Shown: positions 23,806-35,479, counted from the first letter of the stretch. The stretch: DNA of 64,000 bases from Atopsyche davidsoni (GCA_022113835.1 JAILWY010000012.1:15252001-15316000), one strand, 5' to 3'. The notes: a model not told the origin generated them from the sequence alone. Numbers and translations are program-made.

Positions 23806-24647
23806 CGCTGACTCACGGCCCATCTGATGGATGACGAGCGACTGTTCATGCTTGCTGCGAGGAAAGGGTTCTAAAGCACTGCATGCACTGACGGATAACG
23901 AGATGAATACTTCTCTGTATCGAAGTTCAACACCACTAGCCTAATAATATATTATCCGTTTTTCGTGATATTTGCATGTCATGGTAATATCGCCACGGCT
24001 CATCTGATGGATGACGAGCGACCGCTCATGGGCGCTGCGAGGAAGGTGTACTAGAGCACTGGCGGACAACGATATGAACACTTCTCAATAACGAAGTTCA
24101 ACACCACTAGCCTAATAATATATTATCCGTTTTTCGTGATATTTGCATGCCATGGTAATATCGCCACGGCTCATCTAGTGGTTGACGAGCGACTACTCAT
24201 GGTTGCTGCGAGGAAAGGGACTAGAGCACTGCATGCACTGACGGACAACGAGATGAATACTTCTCAATAACGAAGTTCAACACCACTAGCCTAATAATAT
24301 ATTATCCGTTTTTCGTGATATTTGCATGCCATGGTAATATCGCCACGGCTCATCTAGTGGTTGACGAGCGACTACTCATGGTTGCTGCGAGGAAAGGGAC
24401 TAGAGCACTGCATGCACTGACGGACAACGAGATGAATACTTCTCAATAACGAAGTTCAACACCACTAGCCTAATAATATATTATCTGTTTTTCGTGATAT
24501 TTGCATGCCATGGTAATATCGCCACGGCTCATCTGGTGGTTGACGAGCGACTACTCATGGTTGCTGCGAGGAAAGGGACTAGAGCACTGCATGCACTGAC
24601 GGACAACGAGATGAATACTTCTCAATAACGAAGTTCAACACCACTAG
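23805..24647 (+). repeat. 179-bp satellite array, left part
   Basis: Anchored on the CATCTG/CATCTA word, monomers start at 23821, 24001, 24172, 24351 and 24530, giving periods of 180, 171, 179 and 179 bp. The second monomer is shorter because of a 9-bp loss beside GAGCACTG. Each complete unit includes AATAATATATTATC, a GATATT...AATATC dyad and the POU octamer word ATTTGCAT. The last unit is cut at 24647 by a transposon and resumes, in register, after 26849. The left edge is abrupt, next to GC-rich DNA. Confidence 0.95.
24640..24647 (+). repeat. hAT-like target site duplication, left copy
   Basis: ACCACTAG immediately left of the transposon end, repeated at 26842-26849. An uninterrupted satellite monomer has this word once, so the duplication arose on insertion. 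Confidence 0.9.
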
Positions 24648-26841
24648 TAGGGTGTCCCTTAAAATTCAAGTTCAATATTTTTTTACGCATACCTTCTTAA
24701 AAGTTTAGTAATAACCCTATATTGTCGAGAAAAAAATATTAGTTCGATTTATAAACGGTAACCCGTGCCGACTTGCGATTTTAACTTGTCCATACAAGTT
24801 GCGTAAGTACTGCGCTGTGACTTGTAACTGCATGTTTTATTTGTCATTTCATACGTGATTTTTGAGATTAGTAGTGCTCCATTGTTTAGTGCGTTAACAT
24901 GTCGGTGGAATTACGGAGTGATAAACAAAATAATTTCCTTATCGGTTTGCCTAGATATCAAATAAATGGTGCAAAATTACCATCTAATCGACAAATTCCC
25001 TCGGTCCTATTTTACAATATTCGCGAGGTTAAACTGATTGTTAGTGAAAGTGCAAATCTTGTGATTAGGGAGTGCATCATATATTGGGAAAAAGCAAGAA
25101 TTCCAACAAGGGCATATCCTAACTGCGTGAAGAAACTTGTTGATTTATATCATGTTTGGAGAGAGTTGCAAAAAAAATTGTAAGAAAACTCAGGTTACGT
25201 TCAAGAGCCGTGAGAACAATTTCAAAATTGATCTTGATAATTTGTTTGATATTGCACATGCTGATGCTTTTGAGAGAATGAAAATAGAGTAAGATAAATT
25301 ATTTTTAATGAAACAGAGAGAGCCAGATCGACCAGGATGCTTAGGTGGTGTTGATAAAAAATTGTCGGAAAAAGAAGATAGATCTAAACAACGACGATTG
25401 GAAGAAGAGGAAAGGGTTGTAAGACAAAGATAACCACTAGCTGCTGAAACTAGAAAATCAAGGGCAGAAGCAATAAAATCTGACTTCTTTGGAAGTAATG
25501 TACCCGACGTAGTCACAGTCCATTGGGATGGAAAACTATTACCCGGGTTAGATGTACGAAGTTCTAAAGAAGAACGCTTGTCAGTTATTGCTTCGTTTGA
25601 CGATAAGGAACAGCTTCTTGCAGTGCCAAAACTAGAACATTCTTCTGAAAAACATCAAGCTAAGGCTGTCTCAACAGCTCTCTTTGACTAGAACCTTCAC
25701 GATAAAGTACAAATAATGTGCTGCGACACAACAGCTTTCAATACTGGCCGTTTCAATGGAGCTTGTGCTATTTTGGAGAAACTTTAGGAAGAGAATTGCT
25801 GCTCGTCTGTCGTCATCATGTTTATGAATTGGTCCTAAAAGCTGTCTTTGAAAGCAAAATTAAGTAAATTACTAGTAGCCCAGATACTCCAATGTTTAAA
25901 AAGTTCAGAGAAAATTGGAAAAACATCGACGCTAGTAACATTGAACCATCTCTTAATTTCGTAAAACAACGTGTTGCCGAGACAGACATTCAAGCTTTTT
26001 TAATATTTTATAAGGCAGAATTAGACAAAGGTTATGTAAGAGATGACTACCGCAAATTGGTCGAACTGTGCGTAATATTTTTGGGAGGAGACTCAGAGGA
26101 AAAATTAAAACTAAGCCCCCCCAAAGCCATGCATCAGGCACGCTGGATGGCGAGAGCGATCTATTCTTTAAAAATGTGTTTACTTCAGTCACAATGCAGA
26201 ATAACTGCGAAGGACAAAAAGACTACAAGATGTTTGCTTATGTTTGTAAAACACTGGATGATTTCGTATCGGAAAAGAGCAAACAATTTTTATCACGACT
26301 GCAGATCGACGACAGTTTTCTAAAGGAAGATGTATCTTCTTGGAATAATAATAGTGCTTTTGCTAAAAGAAAAATAAATTATTTGAGGGTTGTGAATGAT
26401 ACTGCTGAAAGGGCTGTTAAAATGATGCAAGATTTTAACGGACTTATCACGGCTGAAGAAGAACAAAAACAGTTCTTGCTGCGCTGTGTCCAGGAACATA
26501 GAAAATTGTATCCGGACTGTAAAAAAACAACTCTATAAAAAAGTTACCCTGACTGATTGTTATTACTTTATGTTTTTGATTAAAGATTAATGTTCATTTA
26601 ATTGAATTTTTACTATTATTCACTTAATTTATTGCATTTATAATGATTTTATACCAGACCGAAATATCAAGACAAAACACGTTTTTTACTAAACTTTGAA
26701 GCTCGGTCGGCACTAGTTGCAATTTTTCTAGAAAGATGAAATTTTATATTTGAGTATCTTATAGCATTAGTAAAAAATGTAGAGGGTATGCATTTCGAAA
26801 TTTGAAAAAAAAAATTTTTTGGTCATATAAGGGACACCCTA
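24648..26841 (+). mobile_element. hAT-like DNA transposon inserted in the satellite
   Basis: 2194 bp long. The ends are perfect 14-bp inverted repeats (TAGGGTGTCCCTTA and its complement). An exact 8-bp duplication, ACCACTAG, flanks it (24640-24647 and 26842-26849). Eight-base duplication and TAGGG-type ends are typical of the hAT superfamily; P elements also make 8-bp duplications but have different ends. The interior encodes a decayed transposase on the plus strand. Removing the element plus one duplication restores a 179-bp monomer exactly, so insertion followed amplification of the local array, and the clean ends indicate it is not very old. Confidence 0.85.
24899..26538 (+). pseudogene. 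Broken hAT-like transposase
   Basis: The frame starts at ATG 24899 (MSVELRSDKQNN), about 250 bp inside the left end, and ends at TAA near 26536 (RKLYPDCKKTTL). It is interrupted by an apparent one-base gain in the A run at 25170-25177, in-frame stops near 25290, in the AGATAAC at about 25430 and at 25689, a frameshift near 25785 and a stop near 25864. The fragments still show hAT-like landmarks: an Asp within CCDTTA (about 25720), a Cys-His pair in CRHHVYEL (about 25808) resembling the C-x2-H region, and an RW motif in ARWMARA (about 26135). A phase change at about 26213-26265 joins two segments that seem distant in the intact family, suggesting an internal deletion. No BED zinc finger was identified, and the C-terminus is not a textbook hATC domain. 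Non-functional as it stands. Superfamily is supported; the precise lineage is not. Confidence 0.75.
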
Positions 26842-26849
26842 ACCACTAG
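26842..26849 (+). repeat. hAT-like target site duplication, right copy
   Basis: ACCACTAG directly right of the transposon. The satellite continues in register with CCTAATAATATATT. Confidence 0.9.
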
Positions 26850-27970
26850 CCTAATAATATATTATCCGTTTTTCGTGATATTTGCATGCCATGGTAATAT
26901 CGCCACGGCTCATCTAGTGGTTGACGAGCGACTACTCATGGTTGCTGCGAGGAAAGGGACTAGAGCACTGCATGCACTGACGGACAACGAGATGAATACT
27001 TCTCAATAACGAAGTTCAACACCACTAGCCTAATAATATATTATCCGTTTTTCGTGATATTTGCATGCCATGGTAATATCGCCACGGCTCAGCTAGTGGT
27101 TGACGAGCGACTACTCATGGTTGCTGCGAGGAATGGGACTAGAGCACTGCATGCACTGACGGACAATGAGATGAATACTTCTCAATAACGAAGTTCAACA
27201 CCACTAGCCTAATAATATATTATCCGTTTTTCGTGATATTTGCATGCCATGGTAATATCGCCACGGCTCATCTGGTGGATGACGAGCGACTGCTCATGCT
27301 TGCTGCGAGGAAAGGGACTAGAGCACTGCATGCACTGACGGACAACGAGATGAATACTTCTACATATCAAAGTTCAACACCTCTAGCCTAATAATATATT
27401 ATCCGCTTTTCGTGGTATTTGCATAATATCACAGTAATATCGCCACGGCCCATCTGATGAATGACGAGCGACTGCTCGTGGTTGCTGCGAGGAAAGGGTA
27501 CTAGAGCACTGCATGCACTACCAGACGACGAGATGAATACTTCTTCTCTAAATCGATGTTGAACATCACTACCCTAATAATATATTATCTGTTTCTCGTG
27601 ATATTTGCATAAGTCGTACCAATATCGCCACGGCTCTTCTGGTAGATGACGAGCGATCGTTTACTGGCGCTAAGAGAAAAGGATGCTTGAACTCTGTATG
27701 AACTACCAGTAAGCTGAAAGCAAGTGAGATAAATACACTTCCAAATCAATGTTCTTCATCACTAATCATATGATATATAAAATAAACGATAATGAGACAC
27801 GGCGATAGTTTATGCCCGTTTGTGCCACTAAGAGGAAAGGATACTCGAACTCTATAATATATTAACTTCTTCTAAACCGAGAGCACGTGAGGTAAATACG
27901 CCATTAAATCGAAGTTCTACATCACTAACTACATGATTCATTATCAGTTTTTGGTTATGTGTGATTTAAA
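26850..27970 (+). repeat. 179-bp satellite array, right part with decaying edge
   Basis: Monomers resume after the insertion and start at 26911, 27090, 27269, 27451 and 27636, with periods of 179, 179, 182 and 185 bp. Units at 26911-27269 are nearly identical to those left of the transposon. From 27451 onward they diverge, and two heavily decayed units can still be traced to about 27970 (GAGGAAAGGATACTCGAAC, AAATCGAAGTTCTACATCAC). A homogeneous core with a decaying edge is the usual result of unequal exchange acting mostly on the array interior. Confidence 0.9.
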
Positions 27971-28740
27971 CTAGTGATGGGAATGTGTCGATCGATAATC
28001 AAATAATGGCTACGTGCGCTTAGTCACGCCTTACGTGATCTATAATAGTAGATCGGTTATGAGCGCTTTAAAGAAATGTTATTGATTCTTTTGTAAACCA
28101 GATACTTACGAGCGAGGTTAATATATAAATTCAACAACATATGCTCTATAAATCGCGAAAATAATCATCAGATAATTGAAAATGTTTTCAACTGCTTTTT
28201 TGTGTCGTTTATCTTAATCACAGATTATGGCTTAGTTTTTTGACTGCAGTATTTTGGATATCATATTCTAATAACCGGTTACAAAGCTAAACTTTTTAAC
28301 AAACATTAGATAAGTGGGACTAATCGCATATTTATTCGAATAATCTATTCTTACTCAAAACTTATTCTTCACCTACGATTCGATGCAATTATTATTGAAT
28401 AAATTATTTTAGTGTTATAATTATTTAAGTATTCAATGTAAAATGTTTTAAAAAAACAATGTATTTTTAAATTTAAATAAACACGCTGTAAGGGCATGCC
28501 ATGTAACAAATAATGACCATTTTGTAAATGGTAATTGGATATCTGTGCTTCAAAATATTTACAACAAATTATTTTTAAGTAAATTCGGATAAAAACAAAC
28601 GTTTAGCACTGCTATTGAAATATTTATAATACGTATTAGTTAAATATCAAAAACATCAAAATAAATTGCTCTTATTGAACTTCCAACAAAAACATCGCGT
28701 CAATAGAAAATAACTTGGCTGTGTCGGGTTTTTATTAAGT
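27970..28740. other. AT-rich flank of the satellite
   Basis: A short mixed patch (GTGTCGATCGATAATC; TAGTAGATCGGTTATGAGCG) follows the last recognisable satellite remnant, then AT-rich DNA. No gene recognised. Confidence 0.55.
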
Positions 28741-29000
28741 GGAGATCTCGGTGCTGTTACCTTTGTAGACTTAGCCAGGGACACGTGTTATTATTTTTCA
28801 ATGTCAAGTACATTCGCTCTGATTTAGATGGACAATGTCTTGTAATACAATTCTCGCATTGTAGGCTCTCTCGCCTTGATCAACGAGCACCTCTCGCCGC
28901 AGACATTGATACCAATAATCTTTCGGATTACGTGCACTTAGTTACCAGGGTTTTTGCGTGTATTTCCGTGTCGAGCTGCTTTCGGTCGAGATAACTTCGT
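28740..29000. promoter_or_regulatory. GC-richer patch
   Basis: Moderately GC-richer DNA with short plus-strand frames (28785-28994, 28958-29155) that resemble no family. Candidate non-coding element. Confidence 0.25.
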
Positions 29001-29660
29001 ATATGGATATGAAATTGATTGATTTTTTTACCCGCCTTATTTATGGCATTCGTGTTGCTAAAAGCAATAAAATTAACCGAATAATAAGCACTGACTCAAT
29101 TGTAAAAAAAATACTCTTCCCGCGAACAGAAATGTTGGATGTTTTAATAATTTAGTACTAATTGTTTTTTTTTTGTTTTTGTGTGTAATCATCAAGGATT
29201 ATTTAAGGAGGTTACATCCGTATTTTTTTTAAATAGGCGTTTTTCTAAAGCATTAATTATGAAATGTTGATAACAATACATGATAATTTTGGATATCGTG
29301 AATGTACCATTTAATATTTTTTGGTAGTTTCGCAACGCTAAAAAATACAAATAAAACAATTAACATTTCTCAGTTTTTAATTTTAAAAATTCGATACTCA
29401 TTTTGATGGCTTGAAAATAAAATAAAATAAAGGAATATGAAGTAACAATTAATGTGATTTTTCGCAACCATGTAAGGTTATATTAATATTTATCAATTAC
29501 AATTTTTACATGTGTAATTAATTTTAGATCTCATGTGTTCTTGGTTTTCATAAATAATATAAACAAACTCTTCTATTGATCCATCCACCACATTTTTATT
29601 AAAAAACATAAATTTTTGCTTTTTTAACATTGATATTCTATCATTTTTCAATAAATTCTT
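29000..29660. other. AT-rich spacer
   Basis: AT-rich DNA; nothing recognised. Confidence 0.6.
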
Positions 29661-29676
29661 AAATATATTATAAATA

Positions 29677-29740
29677 ATCAATATTTTTGACTGAGAGTAA
29701 TTGGTTGAATTCCATTTTAATATTTTTAAGTATTTTATTT
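29677..29740 (-). mobile_element. Penelope-like family A fragment (copy 4)
   Basis: CAATATTTTTGACTGAGAG followed by GGTTGAATTCCATTTTAAT is the reverse complement of the right end of copies 2 and 3 and matches the left end of copy 1. The foldback arms and the GGCGAAAC signature are absent, so this is a truncated copy. Confidence 0.55.
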
Positions 29741-29769
29741 TATTTAAATACATTATTTTAAATATATTG

Positions 29770-30760
29770 AAGCAAACATATTAGATATTTTTTTAAGATA
29801 ATGACATTACTTAAAATTGTTTTTTTTATCAAAACCATCAAATAATTTTAATTTAATAACCGAATGACACGTCCTTTTTAAGTATTTCGTAAGGTAAGAG
29901 ATTAGGTTTTTTGTTGCCTGTCTAGGAAATAATATAATTGTATCAGTGCGATTATTTAGTATGTTAATTTATTTTTGAGATAGTCCACCTACTGGCAGTG
30001 ACATTGATTGAATCAATGAGTCTAGTTCTCTGATTCATTTTGTTAAAACAGATGGCCGGCCTCGGAGCTCATGACTGCCGAAATAAACTATTTTTACTGC
30101 GAAACAATTTCGTTAGTCATTTTTATATAATTATTGTCTTGATTTTGATTTCGATAAATTAACTCTTTGTTTAACTCGATAGTTCTCTGTAGTTTAAATA
30201 TTTGTCTGGATGTATAGTGATGATGACACTTTTCAGTCCTTTGACTGAATGACTAAAGTGAGCGTATCTCAATGTGCAGTTGGTGTAATTTTATTGACAT
30301 TTAGCAACAAAAGCTCAAATCAAAAATATTTGACAACACGTACAAAAGTTTAGTATGCTTTTTTCTGTAGATATTAATAACATATATAGACCTAAAACAA
30401 GGACGTGCGTGCTTAAATTTTTCTCTTACAGTATATTTATTCGTATTGTAGATATGAATTTCGTTAAGCTTATTTTAAATACTATATACATTTTTTTTCG
30501 TTCCGTTGACTTTATGACACTTCACTGCTTAATATATTTAACAAAAGTGTTTAAAAAATATATTGTTCTTTAAAGAGTTAAACAGATTGCGATAAACTGT
30601 TGCATTTAAAGATACCCACAGAAACACCATGACAAATATCTCACGCATTATAAGTAACCTTTCGATGGCCTAGTTTGTTTCTCCGATAATTAAAATTTAA
30701 AACCCGTCAGCCTTAAGATAAGTAGGCATTAAAATATTAAAACAAGACCTCTGCGGACAA
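29770..30760. other. AT-rich DNA without recognised genes
   Basis: AT-rich. The plus-strand frame at 30355-30573 is low complexity. No gene recognised. Confidence 0.6.
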
Positions 30761-31020
30761 TCAAAAAATGTCAACATCTTTCACGGAGATCACTAACTCA
30801 TAATCCACCCCGCACGAGCAGCCGTCAACACTAAAAGCTGCAGACTCGACTCCTTTCTAAGTCTTGAGGCTGTGCTGCCTTCCGTTATCTGAAGCATTTC
30901 CGGTGATTGTCGGGTTCTCATACTCTGATGATGAAACGTTACGTCGAAGCCTTCTTCGTCATGATTCCCATTGTTGCTGAGAGCTCTGATGAATGTTATT
31001 AATCCTTTCATCTCAATGTT
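30760..31020. promoter_or_regulatory. GC-richer island
   Basis: A compact mixed-composition island, open on the minus strand for 72 codons (30793-31011) with a balanced residue mix but no recognised family. It includes GAAGCCTTCTTCGTC, also found at 32388. An exon or a regulatory element; I cannot decide from sequence alone. Confidence 0.3.
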
Positions 31021-32090
31021 TATCGACTCATTTATTCGTTCTCATTTTTTTATTTCTGTTCGTTTCGGTATGTCAAGGTGGAGTGGGTGGAAAAGTTGAA
31101 TCTTCTCCGTCAATTATACACCCATAAATACATTGCGCAATACAATTACTAGTAAAATATTTGCGAATCAAATAACGAAGGATTTTTAAAAATTAGTTTT
31201 ATAACAATCTAATCTGCATTAGATTGCCTGCGGCGTTATTTTAAAGATAGACTCGTTTTGCATGGAGTTTTAAATTAACATCTGGGCAATTAGTTTGGTT
31301 ATAAATTTTGCGTGAGACAATCAAGTTGTAAATTTGAAAGGTTCTAATCACGCGTATAACGCACTTTAATATAAATCATCAGGAATATACAAGTCTCGTT
31401 GATTAGTGCGGTTAAATATTGTGTTCGCAATAAAACCGGTTGCTGTACATTAATTACAATATAGAAATTCTTCTTTAAAAATCGGTTTTAATTTGTTCTC
31501 ATATTCCAAATAGCCTTCCAGGAAATAAATGCCTTTTTAATAATAGAAGTTATGAAAATGTTTCACAAATTGAAACGTTGAAAGATAAAAGAAAGTATTA
31601 ACTCTTTACTGTGTAATATAAAAAAAAACTTATATATTTGTTATTTATAGGAACTGTCGTAAGCATAAAAAAAAATTGGAAAACTGGGTATTATTGCACT
31701 CATTCAAGTCTCTGGCGATCTAATTTTACATTAAACATATTTTTAGAGTTCATTAATATTATTTGATTACAATTCAAAACGTTTCTATTAAAAATAAACA
31801 GTTTTGTTGATCAAAAAAGAGATGTATTTTAATAAAACCATCTGCGGGAAACCTTCCCCTTTGTATTCTTCATTTCTTTCGGATTCTTCCAGCTCTTTGC
31901 CGTACTGCAGCGTCTTCTTTGTTACAATAAAGAAACCATATATTTAATAACTATCAATATATAATATGCGAGACATAAGTTTAATTGCTGCTTGTTTTTT
32001 TGTGTCATATAAAAGGTTAACTAATTACCTGTTTGTCTTTAGCTTAAGGCATATAAAAAGTCGCACTGTTGGCTAAGGACACGGGAGGCG
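31020..32090. other. AT-rich DNA without recognised genes
   Basis: AT-rich with no sustained frame. Small GC-richer patch near 31,840-31,930. Nothing identified. Confidence 0.6.
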
Positions 32091-32420
32091 TGGATACTCT
32101 GTAAATCAATTACAGCAAAAATGATTAAGTACAGAATTTCATGCAGTGATATTTAAAAAGTATATATACGCTATATGTTTCATAACACTCTGCTTCTCGT
32201 CAGAATGACACAAGCTTACCAATACGAAGGTTCGGTATTAGATTCTTAAAAAGTTTCTCACGATCCGCTTTCGATACGAATGGCTCAAGGCACTCGAAAA
32301 AGCTTTATCTTGTATCGTTCGTACACACATACAGAATCTTTACGCGGATTTGCATCCGTAGAATGCCGCGTGGCAGCCAATCACGAAGAAGCCTTCTTCG
32401 TCGGGTTAAAAAAAATGTAG
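32090..32420. promoter_or_regulatory. GC-richer patch
   Basis: Moderately GC-richer with ATTTGCATCC (octamer-like) near 32,350 and the small dyad GAAGAAGCCTTCTTC at about 32,385. No coding frame. Candidate non-coding element. Confidence 0.25.
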
Positions 32421-33455
32421 ATTAATTCTAACAGCATTATAAACCGTCGTAAATCCGTCTGAATTGTATAGTAATAATGGACATCTCGCACAATGTTGCC
32501 AACTTTAATTATTGTGAAGAAGATTCGTTGTGGAGATTGTGGGTGACTTATGAGATTCGTACTGAAAAATTTCTGACGAAATATGTACCGTTTTTTTTTC
32601 TTAGTAATTATCGAATGTTATAGAAAGCACTTTTACGATAGAAACGATTATTTTGTTACAAACTATGGTATATTAGATTCGTATCGAAATGGCATTTAAA
32701 GATGCTAAATGATAAATTTGTATCTCACGCTTTGAACAGTAGCTAAAGGTGGAGTATTGAATAACGTATTAAAATACATGCATAATGCACACACAGCCAT
32801 ATGCAAAATTATAATCATATATTAGTTTCTAATATATTATTTTTTATATAATTTATTTGTTATTTAAATATTTTTAAAGTTTCTTGTTAGTGTTATGTAA
32901 TCGTGTTGAGATACGCTTTGAAAAATTGCTTGGTGATTAATCAGAGTTAAAAATAAAAAATTAAAACACCCAAAACAATGCCTCTTATGTATTTAATAAA
33001 TATTTTATTTTACTTATTATTTAAAATATTAAAGAACATGTCAAATACTATGGGGCAATTGATTGATGAAAGTACAATTTTTTTGTGGAAAATCACACAG
33101 CGCTGTAATATATTAAACCATCAACATTAAAATAAATAATTTTACTAATAGTTTAAGACATTTATATGATAGTTCTACAGTGCGAAATAAAAAAGACCGT
33201 CAGAATCTTTTGTAAAATAATATCTCAATACACTAAGAGCCTGCAAAACCTTCATGATTGATAGTTTGTTTAAAGAAAATATATGCGAATAATATGTTTA
33301 ATTAATGTCTTGTTCGTTTCTGATGATACTCAATTACTTATGGGTCAATGCATTTCAAACTTGTATGCGTTTAATTATACAATTTCCAATATGGCTGTGC
33401 TATTCAAAACTATGTGTATTTAATATAGAAGTTATACAACAGAATTGCACCAAGT
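32420..33455. other. AT-rich DNA without recognised genes
   Basis: AT-rich with no recognisable gene, RNA or repeat. Confidence 0.6.
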
Positions 33456-33700
33456 TAATTATAATTGGTCCCATAGGTCTATAGAGATGTGAACTTTCCT
33501 CCTCAGAGAAGAGAGCTCTACCAGAGCCAAGCACTGTGTAGTGATGATTTCACAATAGTAATTGTTAGGCAAGCAATGAGCTGTAATTACAGGTAGCGTG
33601 ACCTGGTCCATATAGCAGCCGGCACCTCCCGTGTCCGCCCGGACGCGTGACACCCCTGCCGAGGACCGTTGTTTCCTCATCATTTATGAAGGGGACACTG
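33455..33700. promoter_or_regulatory. GC-richer island
   Basis: Sharp-edged island with GGCACCTCCCGTGTCCGCCC near 33,620. The minus-strand frame (33459-33683) has no family resemblance. Candidate conserved non-coding element. Confidence 0.3.
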
Positions 33701-34200
33701 GTGGCAATGCAACAAAATGAATATTTATTCATCTATTGGCAGTCCAATAATAATTAAAATTTGTAAGTCAGAATAAATAAAAAATTTCTGCGTGTTAAAC
33801 AAATGTTTTCATAATGCCGGTGTTTGCCCTACGGAAGCTGTAGATGTAGATGAATTCAACGCATTGTTTTTGGGAGACGAGTAGACTCGTCTTTTCATAC
33901 TATCACTAGTCACTGATCACGGTTTTTACGCATTAGCGATGCGCTATGGGAAACATGAAAACACGGAGTAAAAAATTATAGTATGTTTGAGAATGTATGC
34001 ACCAGGAGTTGTGTGGAATTGGTTATAGTTGTTTTACACATAAGCCTGAAAAAAAAACCACTCGTTTCTCGTGGTTGATTGATGCCACGCCACAAGTAGC
34101 GTTTGTGAAGCTTTAACTTCGTGATGTTTCAACGGCTGATTTGATTGTTAAAGGCGTTTATTTTGTGTGTTTTTTTGTATGGTTTTTCTTAAAATGTAGA
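33700..34200. other. AT-rich to mixed spacer
   Basis: Mixed composition with short CG-containing words near 33,830-33,950 and 34,080. No gene recognised. Confidence 0.5.
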
Positions 34201-34560
34201 ATGCTATTGGTCAGCTGCAAGTTGGTGGTTTTTATGCGGAGGTTTTAAGGCAGCGGGGAACAAGTGCGTGTGCGACGCTGCGCCACTCTCCCCGGCGTTA
34301 GAAAGCGTCCACAACGAGTGTTGCAGCGCCTAATAAAGTGCTCAGAATTCAATTAAAGCCCATAAGCAACGGCTGGGGATGGCGGAGGTGCACGAAGTCG
34401 GCCGAAGACCCCCGAAAGGCCAGACAATGATCGCCGGCAGACGCGAGGGTGACCGAGCCCGTTGCAATTAATTAAGCCGAGTTATCGCCAAGCCGGCGCG
34501 CTCGTGCTGCGCTCCACGCGCGTGCCTTCCCTGCTATTTAATAGCGCTTTGGCATTAGGT
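34200..34560. promoter_or_regulatory. Strong GC-rich island
   Basis: One of the most GC-rich blocks in the window (GGCAGACGCGAGGGTGACCG; CAAGCCGGCGCGCTCG), with homeobox-like TTAATTAAG sites embedded (GCAATTAATTAAGCCGAG near 34,464) and stops in all frames. GC-rich surroundings with AT-rich core sites are typical of conserved developmental enhancers or promoters in otherwise AT-rich insect DNA. Function is inferred. Confidence 0.45.
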
Positions 34561-34907
34561 ATTTTTGCATCCAGCTCTTGTGTATACGCTTGGGACAGAA
34601 TACTCATATTTACAGAAGGCCGGATGGATCAAAAGTAAATAAAATATGACATAATCAATGTTTATACTTGTCACCTAAACAGGAGACATCCTAAACCAAA
34701 TGATTTTTCCCAGGAGTCTAATCCAATAAAAAATGTCAAAATTAACATATTGGATTTATTTCAGTTTTTTTTTTTTATTAAAAGTTATATTTGAATCTGT
34801 TCCTTGTGATAAAAATATTTATCTAATTATTCATATTCAATTTTTTAAGGACGCAAAATGTAAATTTCCCCTTACTCGAAAAAATTGCTTAGGAAGTACG
34901 CTATATT
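34560..34907. other. AT-rich spacer
   Basis: AT-rich DNA up to the target duplication of the next transposon. Nothing recognised. Confidence 0.6.
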
Positions 34908-35479
34908 CTCTATGGCAGTGGTCCCCAATACTATGCCCGCGAGCACCATGGCGCTCGCCGACCCTTTTACGTGCGCCCGCCGCTGTGCAATAACGATAAA
35001 AAATTATGTAAGTTTGCAATAAAATGCTATGAAAAAATTTACATTTAGTAATTAAACAGATAAATATAAGCAAAAATAGTTGTATCGTTATAATTTTCAA
35101 AATAATAATTCTTAACAGAAAATCGCTGTTGAAATAGCAACTAATGGGTGAAGTTTGGTTTGTCATTGTCTCTGTAATAATTTCCTCTAGTAATGCGTTC
35201 TCGATATTAGATACCTTATGGAAAAGTTGGTGAATAACTATAAATCTGATATTTTTGCGGTAGTACAATTGGGGTGAAAGCTATGTGTAAGTGTCATTCT
35301 CATTTGTCAGCTATTATTTATTTTATTATATATTTTTGAAATATTTTTTTTATTTTAATGTATTATTAACTATGTCTAACTATAAATATACCTTGAAAAA
35401 ATAAATGGTGCCCGCCGCCCGACCGGCATTGTAGAATGTGCTTTTGGGCGCAAAAAGGTTGGGGAACCCTGCTCTATGG
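34908..35479 (+). mobile_element. Non-autonomous hAT element with target duplication
   Basis: CTCTATGG at 34908-34915 and 35472-35479 is an exact 8-bp duplication flanking a 556-bp unit (34916-35471). The unit starts CAGTGGTCCCCAA and its complemented end reads CAGGGTTCCCCAA: imperfect short inverted repeats of the classic hAT type. Subterminal regions are GC-rich with related CGCCCGCCGC words on both sides, while the middle is AT-rich and non-coding. No transposase is present, so movement would need one supplied elsewhere. Unrelated in its ends to the hAT-like element at 24.6 kb. Confidence 0.8.

Noticed and set aside
24640..26849. P-element identity for the transposon in the satellite, since P elements also make 8-bp duplications
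   Set aside because: The ends (TAGGG...) and the Cys-His and RW motifs fit hAT better; kept as a minor alternative.
23805..27970. CRISPR array reading of the regular repeats
   Set aside because: The whole 179-bp unit is conserved, with no short repeats separated by unique spacers; it is a satellite.
34837..35268. 143-codon minus-strand frame as a gene
   Set aside because: It runs through the non-autonomous hAT element and its AT-rich core, with hydrophobic low-complexity sequence and no domain.
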